Below, in pieces: positions 18,530-27,633 of a DNA stretch of 52,402 nucleotides. Below the pieces are notes generated by a model. The model was not told the origin of the DNA and did not search any database. It was given only the letters and a program-made list of their open reading frames with translations. A program made the translations under genes and the position numbers. Source of the stretch: Porticoccaceae bacterium UBA4026 (GTDB lineage: Bacteria; Pseudomonadota; Gammaproteobacteria; Pseudomonadales; Porticoccaceae). The stretch covers positions 97,467-149,868 of the forward strand of contig DGAQ01000017.1 in NCBI GenBank assembly GCA_002382445.1. The letters are read 5' to 3'. Within the stretch, counting starts at the first letter, position 1; the number at the start of each line of letters is the position of its first letter.

Positions 18530-19948
18530 ATGAAGGATTTACGCAAATTTTATATTAATGGTGAGTGGGTTGATCCAACTCATAGAAATGATCTAGACGT
18601 TGAAAATCCGGCCAGCGAGGAGATGATTGCAACGATTTCTCTTGGCGGTCCGACCGATGTCAATTTGGCGGTTGCTGCAGCTAAACGCGCTTTTGCAAGT
18701 TACTCTCAGACGAGTGTTGACGAGCGAGTTGCATTAATGGAAAAACTCCTGCAACTCTACATGGATCGCTATGATGAAATTTCTGTGGCTATTTCTGTGG
18801 AGATGGGAGCACCTATCTCCTTCGCTACTGCGGCTCAAGCAGACACTGGACGCGGACACATAAATGCAGCCCTGGAAGCGTTAAAACAATTTGAATTTGA
18901 GCGTCAAGTAGGGAATACACGAATCATTAAAGAGCCGATAGGCGTTTGTGGTTTTATTACTCCGTGGAATTGGCCAATTAACCAGATCAGTTGCAAGGTT
19001 GCACCAGCCCTAGCGACTGGATGCACCATGGTTCTCAAGCCAAGCGAAATCGCACCGATATCTGGCTATTTGTTCACCGAAATAATGCACCAAGCAGGTT
19101 TTCCCGCGGGTGTTTACAACATGGTTAATGGCGATGGACCCAATGTGGGTGCTGTAATTGCCGGTCATCCTGATGTCGATATGATTTCTTTCACAGGCTC
19201 TACTCGAGCTGGAATATTGGTGGCGCAAGCTGCAGCTCCAACGGTGAAAAGAGTCACTCAAGAGCTGGGTGGTAAGTCACCCAACATTATTTTTGAAGAT
19301 GCGGATCTCCAGAGCGCTGTCAGTGAGGGTGTTATCAATATGATGAGTAATACCGGACAATCCTGTAACGCACCTTCACGAATGTTGGTCCAGTCTTCGG
19401 TTTATGATCAAGCTGTTGAGATTGCGAAGAAGGCAGCTGAGAGTGTTTTGGTTGATCAACCTAGTAGCGAAGGCTGGCACATAGGGCCGCTGTCTAGTCG
19501 AGTGCAGTTCGATAAGGTGCAGAGCTTAATTGAAAAAGGTATTTCAGAAGGTGCAAAATTAATTGCTGGAGGTTTAGGCAGGCCAGAAGGATTTGATTCA
19601 GGTTATTTCGTAAAGCCGACGATTTTTGCTGGGGTTAACAATCAAATGGCAATTGCCCGGGAGGAGATATTCGGGCCGGTGTTGACTATGATCCCGTTTG
19701 ACACCGAGGAGCAAGCAATAGAAATAGCCAATGATACACCTTATGGTTTGGCGGCCTATTTCAGCACTTCTAATGAAGAGCGAGTTCGGCGAGTGTCAGG
19801 TCAATTGCGGGCTGGCATGGTAAGTGTTAATAGTGCATCGCAAGATTATGCAGCACCCTTTGGTGGTTACAAACAGTCAGGTAATGGTAGAGAGTGGGGC
19901 GAGTTTGGTTTTGATGATTACTTGGAAATAAAAGGAATTACGAGCTAG
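18530..19948 (+). CDS. NAD(P)+-dependent aldehyde dehydrogenase
   Basis: This 472-aa ALDH superfamily enzyme oxidises an aldehyde to an acid. The oxyanion Asn147 lies in PWNWP, the general base Glu245 in QELGGKSPN and the catalytic Cys279 in NTGQSCNAPSRM. The C-terminal EEIFGPVLTMIPFD and PFGGYKQSGNGREWG blocks are standard. The ATG at 18530, with AAGAGGTGG just before it, is preferred to a GTG two codons upstream. The substrate cannot be deduced. It stands alone, with a 446-bp gap downstream. Confidence 0.93.
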   Translation: MKDLRKFYINGEWVDPTHRNDLDVENPASEEMIATISLGGPTDVNLAVAAAKRAFASYSQTSVDERVALMEKLLQLYMDRYDEISVAISVEMGAPISFATAAQADTGRGHINAALEALKQFEFERQVGNTRIIKEPIGVCGFITPWNWPINQISCKVAPALATGCTMVLKPSEIAPISGYLFTEIMHQAGFPAGVYNMVNGDGPNVGAVIAGHPDVDMISFTGSTRAGILVAQAAAPTVKRVTQELGGKSPNIIFEDADLQSAVSEGVINMMSNTGQSCNAPSRMLVQSSVYDQAVEIAKKAAESVLVDQPSSEGWHIGPLSSRVQFDKVQSLIEKGISEGAKLIAGGLGRPEGFDSGYFVKPTIFAGVNNQMAIAREEIFGPVLTMIPFDTEEQAIEIANDTPYGLAAYFSTSNEERVRRVSGQLRAGMVSVNSASQDYAAPFGGYKQSGNGREWGEFGFDDYLEIKGITS

Positions 19949-19987
19949 CTTATGCGCTAACTCATGTAATCAGTTTGGCTCAGGGAA

Positions 19988-20128
19988 TTATTGGGTCAGA
20001 ACAATACAGCCTATTAATGAAAATGCTGTCAATGCGGATACTGCTTCTACAGTTAATCCAAAGGCAATAATGTTAACTAGGCTCATTGTCAACCCGGTGA
20101 CTGTAACTATCTTAGAGGTGTTGTTCAT
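19988..20128 (-). CDS. Possible 46-aa single-span membrane peptide
   Basis: A minus-strand ATG at 20128 opens 46 codons ending in TAA at 19990-19988. The peptide begins MNNTSKIVTVTGLTMSLVN and continues with a hydrophobic stretch to the end (…LTAFSLIGCIVLTQ), like a small membrane protein. A 26-codon frame ends two bases before its start, so coupling is possible. There is no good Shine-Dalgarno sequence and I do not recognise a family. It may be a chance frame in a long gap. Confidence 0.35.
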   Translation of the reverse strand: MNNTSKIVTVTGLTMSLVNIIAFGLTVEAVSALTAFSLIGCIVLTQ

Positions 20129-20222
20129 ATTTAATCGTTTGGATTGCATACTCTAAAGGGAGGATCTTTTAGCACAGTATGTAAGACATGCATTACTCTT
20201 ATTAGTTGCATGACCAAGGGAT

Positions 20223-20243
20223 AGCCTTAGTAAAGCTAAGGCT
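20223..20243. repeat. Perfect 8-bp hairpin with 5-nt loop
   Basis: AGCCTTAG, loop TAAAG, CTAAGGCT. There is no T-tract on either side, so it is not a classical terminator. It lies between the possible small membrane peptide and ogt. It could be an RNA structure at the 3' end of the ogt transcript. Confidence 0.4.
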
Positions 20244-20394
20244 GACTTGCCCGTGAGTGGTTGCACTGTTGGTACTCTGAGAGTTAGCTTAGGTCTCCAC
20301 ATAGTCATTGACGCAGCTTAAGATAGTCTTAAGGGTTTCAAATAAACAGGGCTCATACATCAGGTATTTTTGGATATTGCTGTCAAGCTGAGCA

Positions 20395-20910
20395 TTAAAT
20401 AAACAAGTTTTGCTCTAGCCTTAGTAGGCGCTGTTTTAGTGGTATACCACCACCAAAACCGCCTAGATCACCATTGCTATTGATCACGCGATGGCAGGGA
20501 ATGACGATGGCTAAGGCGTTAGCCCCATTGGCGCTGCCGACAGCTCTGATGGCCCTCGGATTGTTAATGGCTGTAGCCATGCCAAGATATGATGTCGTTT
20601 TGCCATAGGGAATTTGTAGTAAAGCGTGCCACACTTCTTTTTGAAATGTCGTTCCCACCGGCAGTAAGGGAATATCAAAGCTACTGCGGGTGCCCATAAA
20701 GTATTCGTTTAGCTGCTCTCTGGTGACCTCGAGCAACGGATCATTTTTTTCTACAAAGGTCGCATTAAGACCGCTTTGAATTCGAGCGTCGACGGCGCTA
20801 CGCATTTTGCGGTAACGAAAATCGCATAAACAGAGTTTTCCATCAAATGCGCCTACTACAAACTCAGCATAGGGGTGCTTAAAAATTTGAATTTTGATCT
20901 GTGATGCCAT
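20395..20910 (-). CDS. ogt: Methylated-DNA--protein-cysteine methyltransferase
   Basis: This 171-aa suicide repair protein removes O6-alkyl groups from guanine. The active-site motif IPCHRVI contains Cys139. The DNA-binding and arginine-finger region NNPRAIRAVGSANGAN precedes it, and GDLGGFGGGIPLKQRLLRLE follows. Length and lack of an Ada N-terminal domain fit the Ogt/AGT class. It lies about 100 bp downstream of nothing on its own strand except the permease gene upstream, so it could be read from there. Confidence 0.95.
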   Translation of the reverse strand: MASQIKIQIFKHPYAEFVVGAFDGKLCLCDFRYRKMRSAVDARIQSGLNATFVEKNDPLLEVTREQLNEYFMGTRSSFDIPLLPVGTTFQKEVWHALLQIPYGKTTSYLGMATAINNPRAIRAVGSANGANALAIVIPCHRVINSNGDLGGFGGGIPLKQRLLRLEQNLFI

Positions 20911-21007
20911 ACCACCTAATCCCGGCTGCTTTATTTTAATACAAGCTCATTATCAAATTAGTGATAAGGCTAAAATCTAAAAAATAACGGCATTATCGAG
21001 TCGAATT

Positions 21008-22309
21008 TTACTCTTTTTTTACGGCGACTGCATAGATAAGCCCGCCAGCAAGAATCATGAGTAATCCAATCAAACCCTCTTGTGGGCGTGAAATTAGAAC
21101 ATAGATAAGAGTCCACAGAGTGACCCCTAGGTATATCAAAGGAACCACAGGATAGCCAAAAGTACGGTATGCCCCTTCAACATTAAGTTTTTTATAGCGC
21201 AGTAAAAATACGCCAATGACAGAAAATAAGGTATTGATACCTAGTACAAAGCTGGAGAAAATCAATACTGATTCAAATGTTGCGCTAATAATAAAGGTTA
21301 GCGCCAATAGGCATTGAAAGACAATTGCTGTGGTTGGTATTCCGCTGCTATTGACATGACTGAGTTTACTGAACAGACTAAAATCCTCGCCGATCACTTG
21401 TAATACGCGGGGACCGGCCATGGTCATAGCGCTGACTGTTGATATAAGCAGCAAGGCTAAAACACCCCCCATGATTTTCCCGGCATTGCCACCAAGAGCA
21501 TGCTCGGCAGCAATCACGCCGATCTCTAATTTACCCTCTAGTATATTAATCGGCGCTGAGCTCAAGAAAGTGAAGTTCAGGAGTAAATAGAGGACCATAA
21601 CTGTGCAGGTTCCCACCAATAAAACGATGGGTAGATTGCGTTGCGGATCTTCTAGTTCGCTGGTCACATAGGTGACCGCATTCCATCCAGTGTAAGCATA
21701 GTTCACATAGATTAGAGACACAGCAAAAGCCCCTCCGAACAACAGCGTTTCATCTCCTGCTTGAGGCATTAAATTTATTTCCTGTGGAGCATTGCCCCAG
21801 ACAAGAAGAACCAAGCAAAAGAGCAAAACTAAAAGTACTTTTAACGCAGTAAAAATCTGTTGTACTTTACTGCTGGTGCTATGGGAGAGGCAATGCACGG
21901 CGGTGAGCAACACAACCAAGCAAACGGCTGATCCTGTTCTAGGTAATTCTGGGAATACGGCTGACAGATAGGCGCCAAAGGTCATAGAGGCCAAGGCCAC
22001 CGGCGCTGCAAATCCAACAGTGGCAGAGACCCAGCCTGAAATAAAACCTGCACAGGGATGATAGAGCCGGCCGAGAAAGTTATATTCGCCACCTGAACGC
22101 GGCAAGTTTGCTCCGAGTTCAGCATAGGTTAGCGCGCCGCATAGGGCCGTTAAACCTCCAACAAACCACAGCATCATCAATACAAAGAAAGACTGGATGC
22201 CCAGCAGTTGAAAGCCGAGGCTGGTAAACACGCCGGTGCCGACCATATTGGCGACTACAACCGACACACCCGTAGCTTTTGAGAATATTTGCATGTTTAT
22301 CCGGAACAT
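21008..22309 (-). CDS. APC-superfamily amino acid permease
   Basis: This polytopic protein of up to 433 aa has about 12 predicted membrane helices. The helix-1 motif NMVGTGVFTSLGF is the unwound substrate-binding loop of the amino acid-polyamine-organocation family, followed by YAELGANLPRSGGEYNFLGR, typical of LAT/AAT-like members. The start is either ATG 22309 or ATG 22294; neither has a strong ribosome-binding site. The substrate cannot be assigned. It diverges from the DUF4345 gene, with a 17-base inverted repeat in between that could serve either promoter. Confidence 0.9.
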   Translation of the reverse strand: MFRINMQIFSKATGVSVVVANMVGTGVFTSLGFQLLGIQSFFVLMMLWFVGGLTALCGALTYAELGANLPRSGGEYNFLGRLYHPCAGFISGWVSATVGFAAPVALASMTFGAYLSAVFPELPRTGSAVCLVVLLTAVHCLSHSTSSKVQQIFTALKVLLVLLFCLVLLVWGNAPQEINLMPQAGDETLLFGGAFAVSLIYVNYAYTGWNAVTYVTSELEDPQRNLPIVLLVGTCTVMVLYLLLNFTFLSSAPINILEGKLEIGVIAAEHALGGNAGKIMGGVLALLLISTVSAMTMAGPRVLQVIGEDFSLFSKLSHVNSSGIPTTAIVFQCLLALTFIISATFESVLIFSSFVLGINTLFSVIGVFLLRYKKLNVEGAYRTFGYPVVPLIYLGVTLWTLIYVLISRPQEGLIGLLMILAGGLIYAVAVKKE

Positions 22310-22381
22310 TACTAGAGCGATTTTTTTTGCACTCTACAGTAGCTTTAGATTGAGTGCAGTAAATTCCGTATATCATTGATG

Positions 22382-22398
22382 TGGCATTGACAATGCCA
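22382..22398. promoter_or_regulatory. Inverted repeat in the permease / DUF4345 divergent gap
   Basis: TGGCATTG-A-CAATGCCA is a perfect 8-bp inverted repeat with a one-base centre. It contains TTGACA on the plus strand and TTGTCA on the minus strand, so an operator over a -35 region is plausible. No good -10 partner is seen on the plus strand. A second inverted pair, TGCACTC/GAGTGCA, lies at 22328-22358. The regulator is unknown. Confidence 0.45.
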
Positions 22399-22513
22399 TA
22401 AAATAACTAGCCTGTTTAGAAGAATCCGATGACGTTTGTGTTAGGCGTCACGCACGATAAATTTAATAAATAGTGCTTAGAGGCATAATAAAGCTAAATC
22501 AATAGGAGTATCT

Positions 22514-22903
22514 ATGGAAAAGGGATTGCAGGGTTTAACTATTTTAGTGGGATTATTGATGTTGCTGGGTGGGTTGTCGTTCGTTTTTTCCCCGACGATC
22601 ATGGAACCCTTTTTTGCAGTCACAGCAATTCAGAGCCATGGTATGGGTACTATACGCGGAGATCTTGGTGGAGCCTTTTTATCCTTGTCTGCCTTTACTC
22701 TTTATGGATCTCGGCCGGAAAATGCAAAATGGTTGGCAGTGCCGGTGGTATTTCTGTGTGCCATTTTGTTTGGGCGCGCGGTCCATATAGTATTGGACGG
22801 AATAACAAATGATGCTATTCGCTCGGTCGTGATTGAAGTGATCGGTATAGTTTTACTCGAGGCCGCACGACGCAAACTTCCGAATGTTAGTCAGGGGCAA
22901 TAA
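22514..22903 (+). CDS. DUF4345-like small membrane protein
   Basis: This 129-aa protein has about four hydrophobic helices and the GMGTIRGDLGGAFLSL motif I associate with DUF4345-type membrane proteins. An AGGAG site precedes the ATG. Its stop lies only four bases before the start of the first DUF3604 gene, so it is likely the first gene of a five-gene operon (22514-28628). Function is unknown. A cytoplasmic-membrane location is inferred from hydrophobicity. Confidence 0.7.
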   Translation: MEKGLQGLTILVGLLMLLGGLSFVFSPTIMEPFFAVTAIQSHGMGTIRGDLGGAFLSLSAFTLYGSRPENAKWLAVPVVFLCAILFGRAVHIVLDGITNDAIRSVVIEVIGIVLLEAARRKLPNVSQGQ

Positions 22904-22907
22904 AATA

Positions 22908-24788
22908 ATGATTATAAAAAGAACAGCTTTAATCTGTGGATTGACTATTAGTATGGTCAGCGCAGCCGAAGCAAAAAAACAGGTCTATTTTGGCGACACT
23001 CACCTTCACAGCTCTTATTCGTTTGACGCCTTTTTAAATAACAACCATAGCGCTGACCCAGATACGGCTTATCGTTGGGCCAAGGGTCAACCTGTTATTC
23101 ACCCTTACAATCGCACCCGAGTTCAGATTAATACGCCGCTGGATTTCTTAGTGGTCTCAGATCATGCTGAGATGCTGGGTGTTATGCGGGCTGTTCGCAA
23201 TGACAAATTCGAAGCTGAAGATCTTGGTTGGTACAGCAATATAAAGCGTTGGTATGCATTCAGGATTATGAACCAAGCGATCGACGATGACACAGGTCTA
23301 CAATTTTTTGGTCGATTTTTACCCAAGAATCCATCAAATGAAGGCCATGGAGACCCTGTTATAGATCCGAATAATAATATTGGTGATGTCGCTATTTTTG
23401 GCGATACCACTAAAACATCTACCGTTGCTTGGCATGATATTGTCGATGCAGCAGAGCGCCATAATGATCCTGGTACGTTCACTAGCTTGTTGGGTTGGGA
23501 GTGGAGCTCTATTCCATTGGGGGTAAATTTACACCGTATTGTGATTACGCCGGATGGCGCGGATAAAGGTAAACAATTTTTGCCCTATGGCTCGGATCAA
23601 AGTCAATATCCTGAAGATCTGTGGCAGTGGCTGGATGAAACGCAGAAACGCACTGGTGCTAGATTTTTGGCTATTCCCCATAACTCCAATATCTCCAAAG
23701 GCTATATGTTTGACGACACAACGTTGCGCGGCCAACCCATTGACGCTGACTATGCACGCCGCCGCATTAAGTGGGAGCCTATAGTTGAGGTTACTCAAAT
23801 TAAGGGAGATAGCGAAACGCGTAGTGATTTTTCTCCTGATGATTCCTTTGCCGATTTTGAAAACTATGATCACTATATTCAAAAAGACCAAGGAAAATAC
23901 ATTCCAAGTAGCGCCGATTTTATTCGACCAGCGCTTAAAAAAGGCCTGGCGATAGGTCAGAAAATTGGTGTGAATCCCTATAAATTTGGATTGATAGGGT
24001 CGACTGACGCTCACTCTGGGCTTTCTTCATCAGAAGAGGGCAATTTTTGGGGAAAAATGGCCAAAGACTCCACCCCAGAAACAAAAGATAGATGGGGTAT
24101 AAGTCCGATAAGTAGTAATGGTTGGAATATGTCAGCTTCCGGTGTGGCAGCTGTGTGGGCTGAAGAAAATACCCGGGAAGGACTCTATGCCGCCTTTAAG
24201 CGCAAAGAAGTCTACGCAACATCTGGCCCACGTATGCGTGTGCAGATGTTCGCTGGGTGGACGTTCCCCGATAATGCCGTAATGGCTGAGAATTTCGCCG
24301 CCATTGGCAATCAGTACGGCGTCCCCATGGGCGGCGATTTACTCGCTACTAATAAAGATGGCAAGGCCCCCAGTCTTTTGATTAGGGCGGTCAAGGGCCC
24401 TGTTGATGCCAATCTAGATCGCATACAGGTGGTTAAGGGATGGGTTGATAATGATGGCCGACAGCAGGAGAAGGTGTATAACGTCGCTTGGTCGGATGAT
24501 CGTGAATTGAATGCCGATGGAGAATTAGCCGATGTTGGCAATACGGTGGATTTAAGCTCTGGTCGTTATACCAACACAATTGGTCAAGCGGAGTTAGCAG
24601 TGCTATGGGTTGATCCTGATTTTAACCCTGAGAATCCGGCTTTTTATTACACTCGCGTACTTCAAATTCCAACGCCTCGTAACGGTTTGCTGGATAGCTT
24701 GGCCTTAGAGCTAGACGAGCCGCCAAGAGGGCCTAAAACCATTCAGGAGCGTGCTTATACCTCGCCTATTTGGTACCAGTCACAATGA
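22908..24788 (+). CDS. Exported DUF3604 protein, copy 1 (PHP-like metalloprotein)
   Basis: This 626-aa protein has a signal peptide (MIIKRTALICGLTISMVSAAEA), so it is probably periplasmic. GDTHLH (29-34, His32/His34), SDHAEMLG (84-91) and later IPHNSN, EVTQIKGDSE and STDAHSG are the kind of His/Asp motifs that bind metal in PHP/amidohydrolase-like domains. The length fits DUF3604, a family without known substrate. The ATG at 22908 is chosen because the signal starts there. It is followed by a close paralogue and, in the same operon, PpiC and HupE-like genes. Confidence 0.85.
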   Translation: MIIKRTALICGLTISMVSAAEAKKQVYFGDTHLHSSYSFDAFLNNNHSADPDTAYRWAKGQPVIHPYNRTRVQINTPLDFLVVSDHAEMLGVMRAVRNDKFEAEDLGWYSNIKRWYAFRIMNQAIDDDTGLQFFGRFLPKNPSNEGHGDPVIDPNNNIGDVAIFGDTTKTSTVAWHDIVDAAERHNDPGTFTSLLGWEWSSIPLGVNLHRIVITPDGADKGKQFLPYGSDQSQYPEDLWQWLDETQKRTGARFLAIPHNSNISKGYMFDDTTLRGQPIDADYARRRIKWEPIVEVTQIKGDSETRSDFSPDDSFADFENYDHYIQKDQGKYIPSSADFIRPALKKGLAIGQKIGVNPYKFGLIGSTDAHSGLSSSEEGNFWGKMAKDSTPETKDRWGISPISSNGWNMSASGVAAVWAEENTREGLYAAFKRKEVYATSGPRMRVQMFAGWTFPDNAVMAENFAAIGNQYGVPMGGDLLATNKDGKAPSLLIRAVKGPVDANLDRIQVVKGWVDNDGRQQEKVYNVAWSDDRELNADGELADVGNTVDLSSGRYTNTIGQAELAVLWVDPDFNPENPAFYYTRVLQIPTPRNGLLDSLALELDEPPRGPKTIQERAYTSPIWYQSQ

Positions 24789-24818
24789 TGAAAGTCTGTT
24801 ACTCGATGGTTGTCTGAT

Positions 24819-26690
24819 ATGAAATATAGCAGACTATTTTTCAGCGGCCTAATGGTGCTTTCAGTGTCCAGTGCAGTCGCTGACGAGACTAAGACGAATG
24901 TCTATTTCGGTGACACGCACTTGCACACTGCTCATTCCTTTGATGCCTTCCTCAATGATAATGATTCGGTTTTTCCGGACACTGCTTATAGGTGGGCCAG
25001 AGGATTGCCCGTGATACACCCGACCAATCGCGCGCGGGTGCAGATTAAGACGCCGCTCGATTTCTTGGTGGTATCAGATCATGCCGAATACCTCGGTGTT
25101 ATTACTGAGCTTCACAAAGATCGCAGTCAATTGGTAGATATGGGGTTGTGGGGCAATCTAAAGCGCTGGGTTCAGCTAGGGATAGCAGATTATTTGATTG
25201 TTATTGGCGCGGCTGAGCAACTGTTCACCTACGGTCTGCCAGAACCAGCCGCCGGGTCTGGCTATGATCCAGTGGCGGACCCCAATGGTGGGCTAATGGA
25301 GGTGGCTTATGGAGATACTTCCTCTATTGTAGGGCATGTTTGGGATGATATTGTCAGTGCCGCCGAGCGGCATAATCGGCCTGGAACTTTTACCAGTTTA
25401 ATTGGCTGGGAATGGAGCTCAACACCGACTGGCGCTAATTTACACAGAGTTGTGTTCACACCAGATGGAGCTGATAAAGCATCGCAATTTTTGCCCTATG
25501 GAGCAGACATAAGTCAATATCCTCAAGACCTCTGGGCTTGGTTAGGGTCTACAAGCGAGCGCACCGGCAGTCGGTTTGTTTCTATTCCTCATAATTCGAA
25601 CCTCTCCAAAGGTTATATGTTTGGTGAAATAACCATCGAAGGTAATCCAATTACAGCGCAGTATGCAAAAACCCGAATGGCGTATGAGCCGGTTGTTGAG
25701 GTCACGCAAATAAAGGGTGATAGCGAGTCTTTGCCTGGCTCACCCTTGGATGATTTTGCTGATTTTGAAACCTATGGCCATTATTTACAGGCATACACTA
25801 CCGATTACCAGCCAAAACCGGGTGATTACGTGCGTTCAGCGTTAAAAACTGGACTATCGATCGCTGAGAAGGTGGGTGTCAATCCTTACAAGTTTGGGAT
25901 GATTGGCTCGACAGATTCGCACACCGGCCTATCCTCTGCGGAAGAAGATAATTTTTGGGGAAAATACGCCAACGACTCCACTCCGGAGACTAAGGATCAG
26001 TCAATTATCGGAGATGCTAATAATAATGGATGGTCTATGTCAGCAGCGGGTTTGGCGGCCGTGTGGGCCAAGGAAAATACTCGAGAAGAAATCTATGCTG
26101 CGTTTAAGCGTAAGGAAGTTTACGCCACTACCGGACCACGCTTGCGTCTCCAAGTGTTTGCTGGGTGGGGATTTCCACTGGGTGCATCGAACTCAGACGA
26201 TATTGCTGGTCCCGGCTACGCTTATGGCGTACCTATGGGTGGGGATTTAACTCGAGCGAGGGCTACAGATAGACCTGAATTTTTGGTTCGTGCAGTGAAA
26301 GATCCGCAAGGAGCCAACTTGGATCGCGTCCAAATAATAAAAGGCTGGATTGACGAGTTGGGCGAGCAACAAGAAAAGGTTTATGACGTTGCTTGGTCAG
26401 AGGGCAGGTCTGTTGATGAAAAAGGCAAACTGTCGCCGATTGGTAATACAGTCAACTTGAAAACAGCGCGCCATGCCAACACCGTTGGTGCATCAGAATT
26501 GTCGGTATTGTGGAAAGACCCTCTATTTGAGCCTGACCAGCGTGCTTTTTATTATGTTCGAGTATTACAGATTCCAACAGCGAGACATTCGTTGTACGAT
26601 TCGATCGCATTGCAGACAACAGTCATTGATAGCGGACCAGCGACTATTCAGGAACGGGCTTATAGTTCTCCTGTCTGGTATACCCCATAG
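24819..26690 (+). CDS. Exported DUF3604 protein, copy 2 (tandem paralogue)
   Basis: This 623-aa protein also has a signal peptide (MKYSRLFFSGLMVLSVSSAVA). Motifs match copy 1: GDTHLH (31-36), SDHAEYLG (86-93), RHNRPGTFTSLIGWEWSS, IPHNSNLSKGYMFG, EVTQIKGDSE, STDSHTGLSS and a C-terminal TIQERAYSSPVWY. The segment around residues 95-165 and several loops differ, so the copies may act on different substrates. The start is ATG 24819; a TTG three codons upstream is less likely. It begins 30 bp after copy 1. Confidence 0.85.
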   Translation: MKYSRLFFSGLMVLSVSSAVADETKTNVYFGDTHLHTAHSFDAFLNDNDSVFPDTAYRWARGLPVIHPTNRARVQIKTPLDFLVVSDHAEYLGVITELHKDRSQLVDMGLWGNLKRWVQLGIADYLIVIGAAEQLFTYGLPEPAAGSGYDPVADPNGGLMEVAYGDTSSIVGHVWDDIVSAAERHNRPGTFTSLIGWEWSSTPTGANLHRVVFTPDGADKASQFLPYGADISQYPQDLWAWLGSTSERTGSRFVSIPHNSNLSKGYMFGEITIEGNPITAQYAKTRMAYEPVVEVTQIKGDSESLPGSPLDDFADFETYGHYLQAYTTDYQPKPGDYVRSALKTGLSIAEKVGVNPYKFGMIGSTDSHTGLSSAEEDNFWGKYANDSTPETKDQSIIGDANNNGWSMSAAGLAAVWAKENTREEIYAAFKRKEVYATTGPRLRLQVFAGWGFPLGASNSDDIAGPGYAYGVPMGGDLTRARATDRPEFLVRAVKDPQGANLDRVQIIKGWIDELGEQQEKVYDVAWSEGRSVDEKGKLSPIGNTVNLKTARHANTVGASELSVLWKDPLFEPDQRAFYYVRVLQIPTARHSLYDSIALQTTVIDSGPATIQERAYSSPVWYTP

Positions 26691-26724
26691 GTCATTACAC
26701 ACTTAACAACTACAGCTAGGATAT

Positions 26725-27633
26725 ATGAATTCTTTTTTCAACAAGATCGTCAAAGAGCCTTTGTTTCAATTTTTGACTATTGGTTTGATATTGCTTGGTG
26801 GCGAGCGACTAATTAATTCAGACGATTACAGCGACGATCAATATAGCATTCTGATTGATGATCAGTTACTCGCACAGTTTATGCAGCGTCAGGCTAAATC
26901 GTTTAGGCCAGAGGATGCTTTGAAGACCATTCAAGGTCTGCCTGCGATAGAGCGTCAGAGCTTGATAGAGAACTATGTGAAGGGTGAAGTCTTGTATAGA
27001 GAGGCGTTGGCGCTTAATTTAGAGCGAGATGATCAAATTATCCGTCGAAGGTTAATGCAAAAAATGGATTATTTGGCGCAGGGATTTTATGACGAAAAAC
27101 CACCCCTCACTGAAGCTGATCTGCGCGCCTACTACGATTCTAGTCGAGAGGATTATACGAAGGTTGCTACAGCAACTTTCACCCATGTGTTTATTGCCTC
27201 CGGCAAAAATCTCACCTGGGAGCAAGGTAAAACCCAAGCGATGAGGTTACTGAAGGATCTCAATGCAGGCCAGGTACCCTTTGAAAACTCAGGTCTTTAT
27301 GGTGAGCGCTTTCTCTACAACCGCAACTATGTCAATCGCGATGATGAAGAGATAGGCAGCCATTTTGGCGCAGACTTCCAAAAAGAAATGTTTTCATTAG
27401 ATCTTTTAGCGCCGTCAAATGCTTTCAAATGGCAGGGACCGCTTAAGTCTGACTACGGTTGGCATTTAGTGTTAGTGACTCGGCGGACGCCTATCTATGT
27501 CCCTGATTTCCAAGACGTTAGCGCGACAGTATTGGCTGACGCCCAACGTCAACAGGAGAGAGAGATAAAGCGGTTGGCAATTGATAAGCTGGTATCTAAA
27601 TATCAAGTTGAAGATAAGGCAGAGCGCAAGTAA
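26725..27633 (+). CDS. Membrane-anchored PpiC-type peptidyl-prolyl isomerase
   Basis: This 302-aa protein has a single N-terminal membrane anchor (about 12-27), a SurA-like helical region (LIENYVKGEVLYREALALNL) and a C-terminal parvulin domain (about 145-255) ending in KSDYGWHLVLVTRR. It is therefore a periplasm-facing foldase. Its place right after two exported DUF3604 proteins suggests they are its clients, which is an inference. An AGGATAT site precedes the ATG. The stop overlaps the HupE-like start (TAATG). Confidence 0.82.
   Translation: MNSFFNKIVKEPLFQFLTIGLILLGGERLINSDDYSDDQYSILIDDQLLAQFMQRQAKSFRPEDALKTIQGLPAIERQSLIENYVKGEVLYREALALNLERDDQIIRRRLMQKMDYLAQGFYDEKPPLTEADLRAYYDSSREDYTKVATATFTHVFIASGKNLTWEQGKTQAMRLLKDLNAGQVPFENSGLYGERFLYNRNYVNRDDEEIGSHFGADFQKEMFSLDLLAPSNAFKWQGPLKSDYGWHLVLVTRRTPIYVPDFQDVSATVLADAQRQQEREIKRLAIDKLVSKYQVEDKAERK

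Larger units (their letters stand above)
19949..20394. other. 446-bp intergenic stretch without a firm gene
   Basis: This gap lies between the aldehyde dehydrogenase and ogt. It holds one possible 46-codon membrane-peptide frame on the minus strand (19988-20128), a perfect 8-bp stem (20223-20243) and a 7-bp inverted repeat CTTAAGA/TCTTAAG at 20317-20333. I see no tRNA, IS end or recognisable pseudogene in it. Confidence 0.6.

Noticed and set aside
20317..20333. CTTAAGA-TAG-TCTTAAG inverted repeat downstream of ogt
   Set aside because: AT-rich short stem without T-tract; too weak for a terminator and no known operator type.
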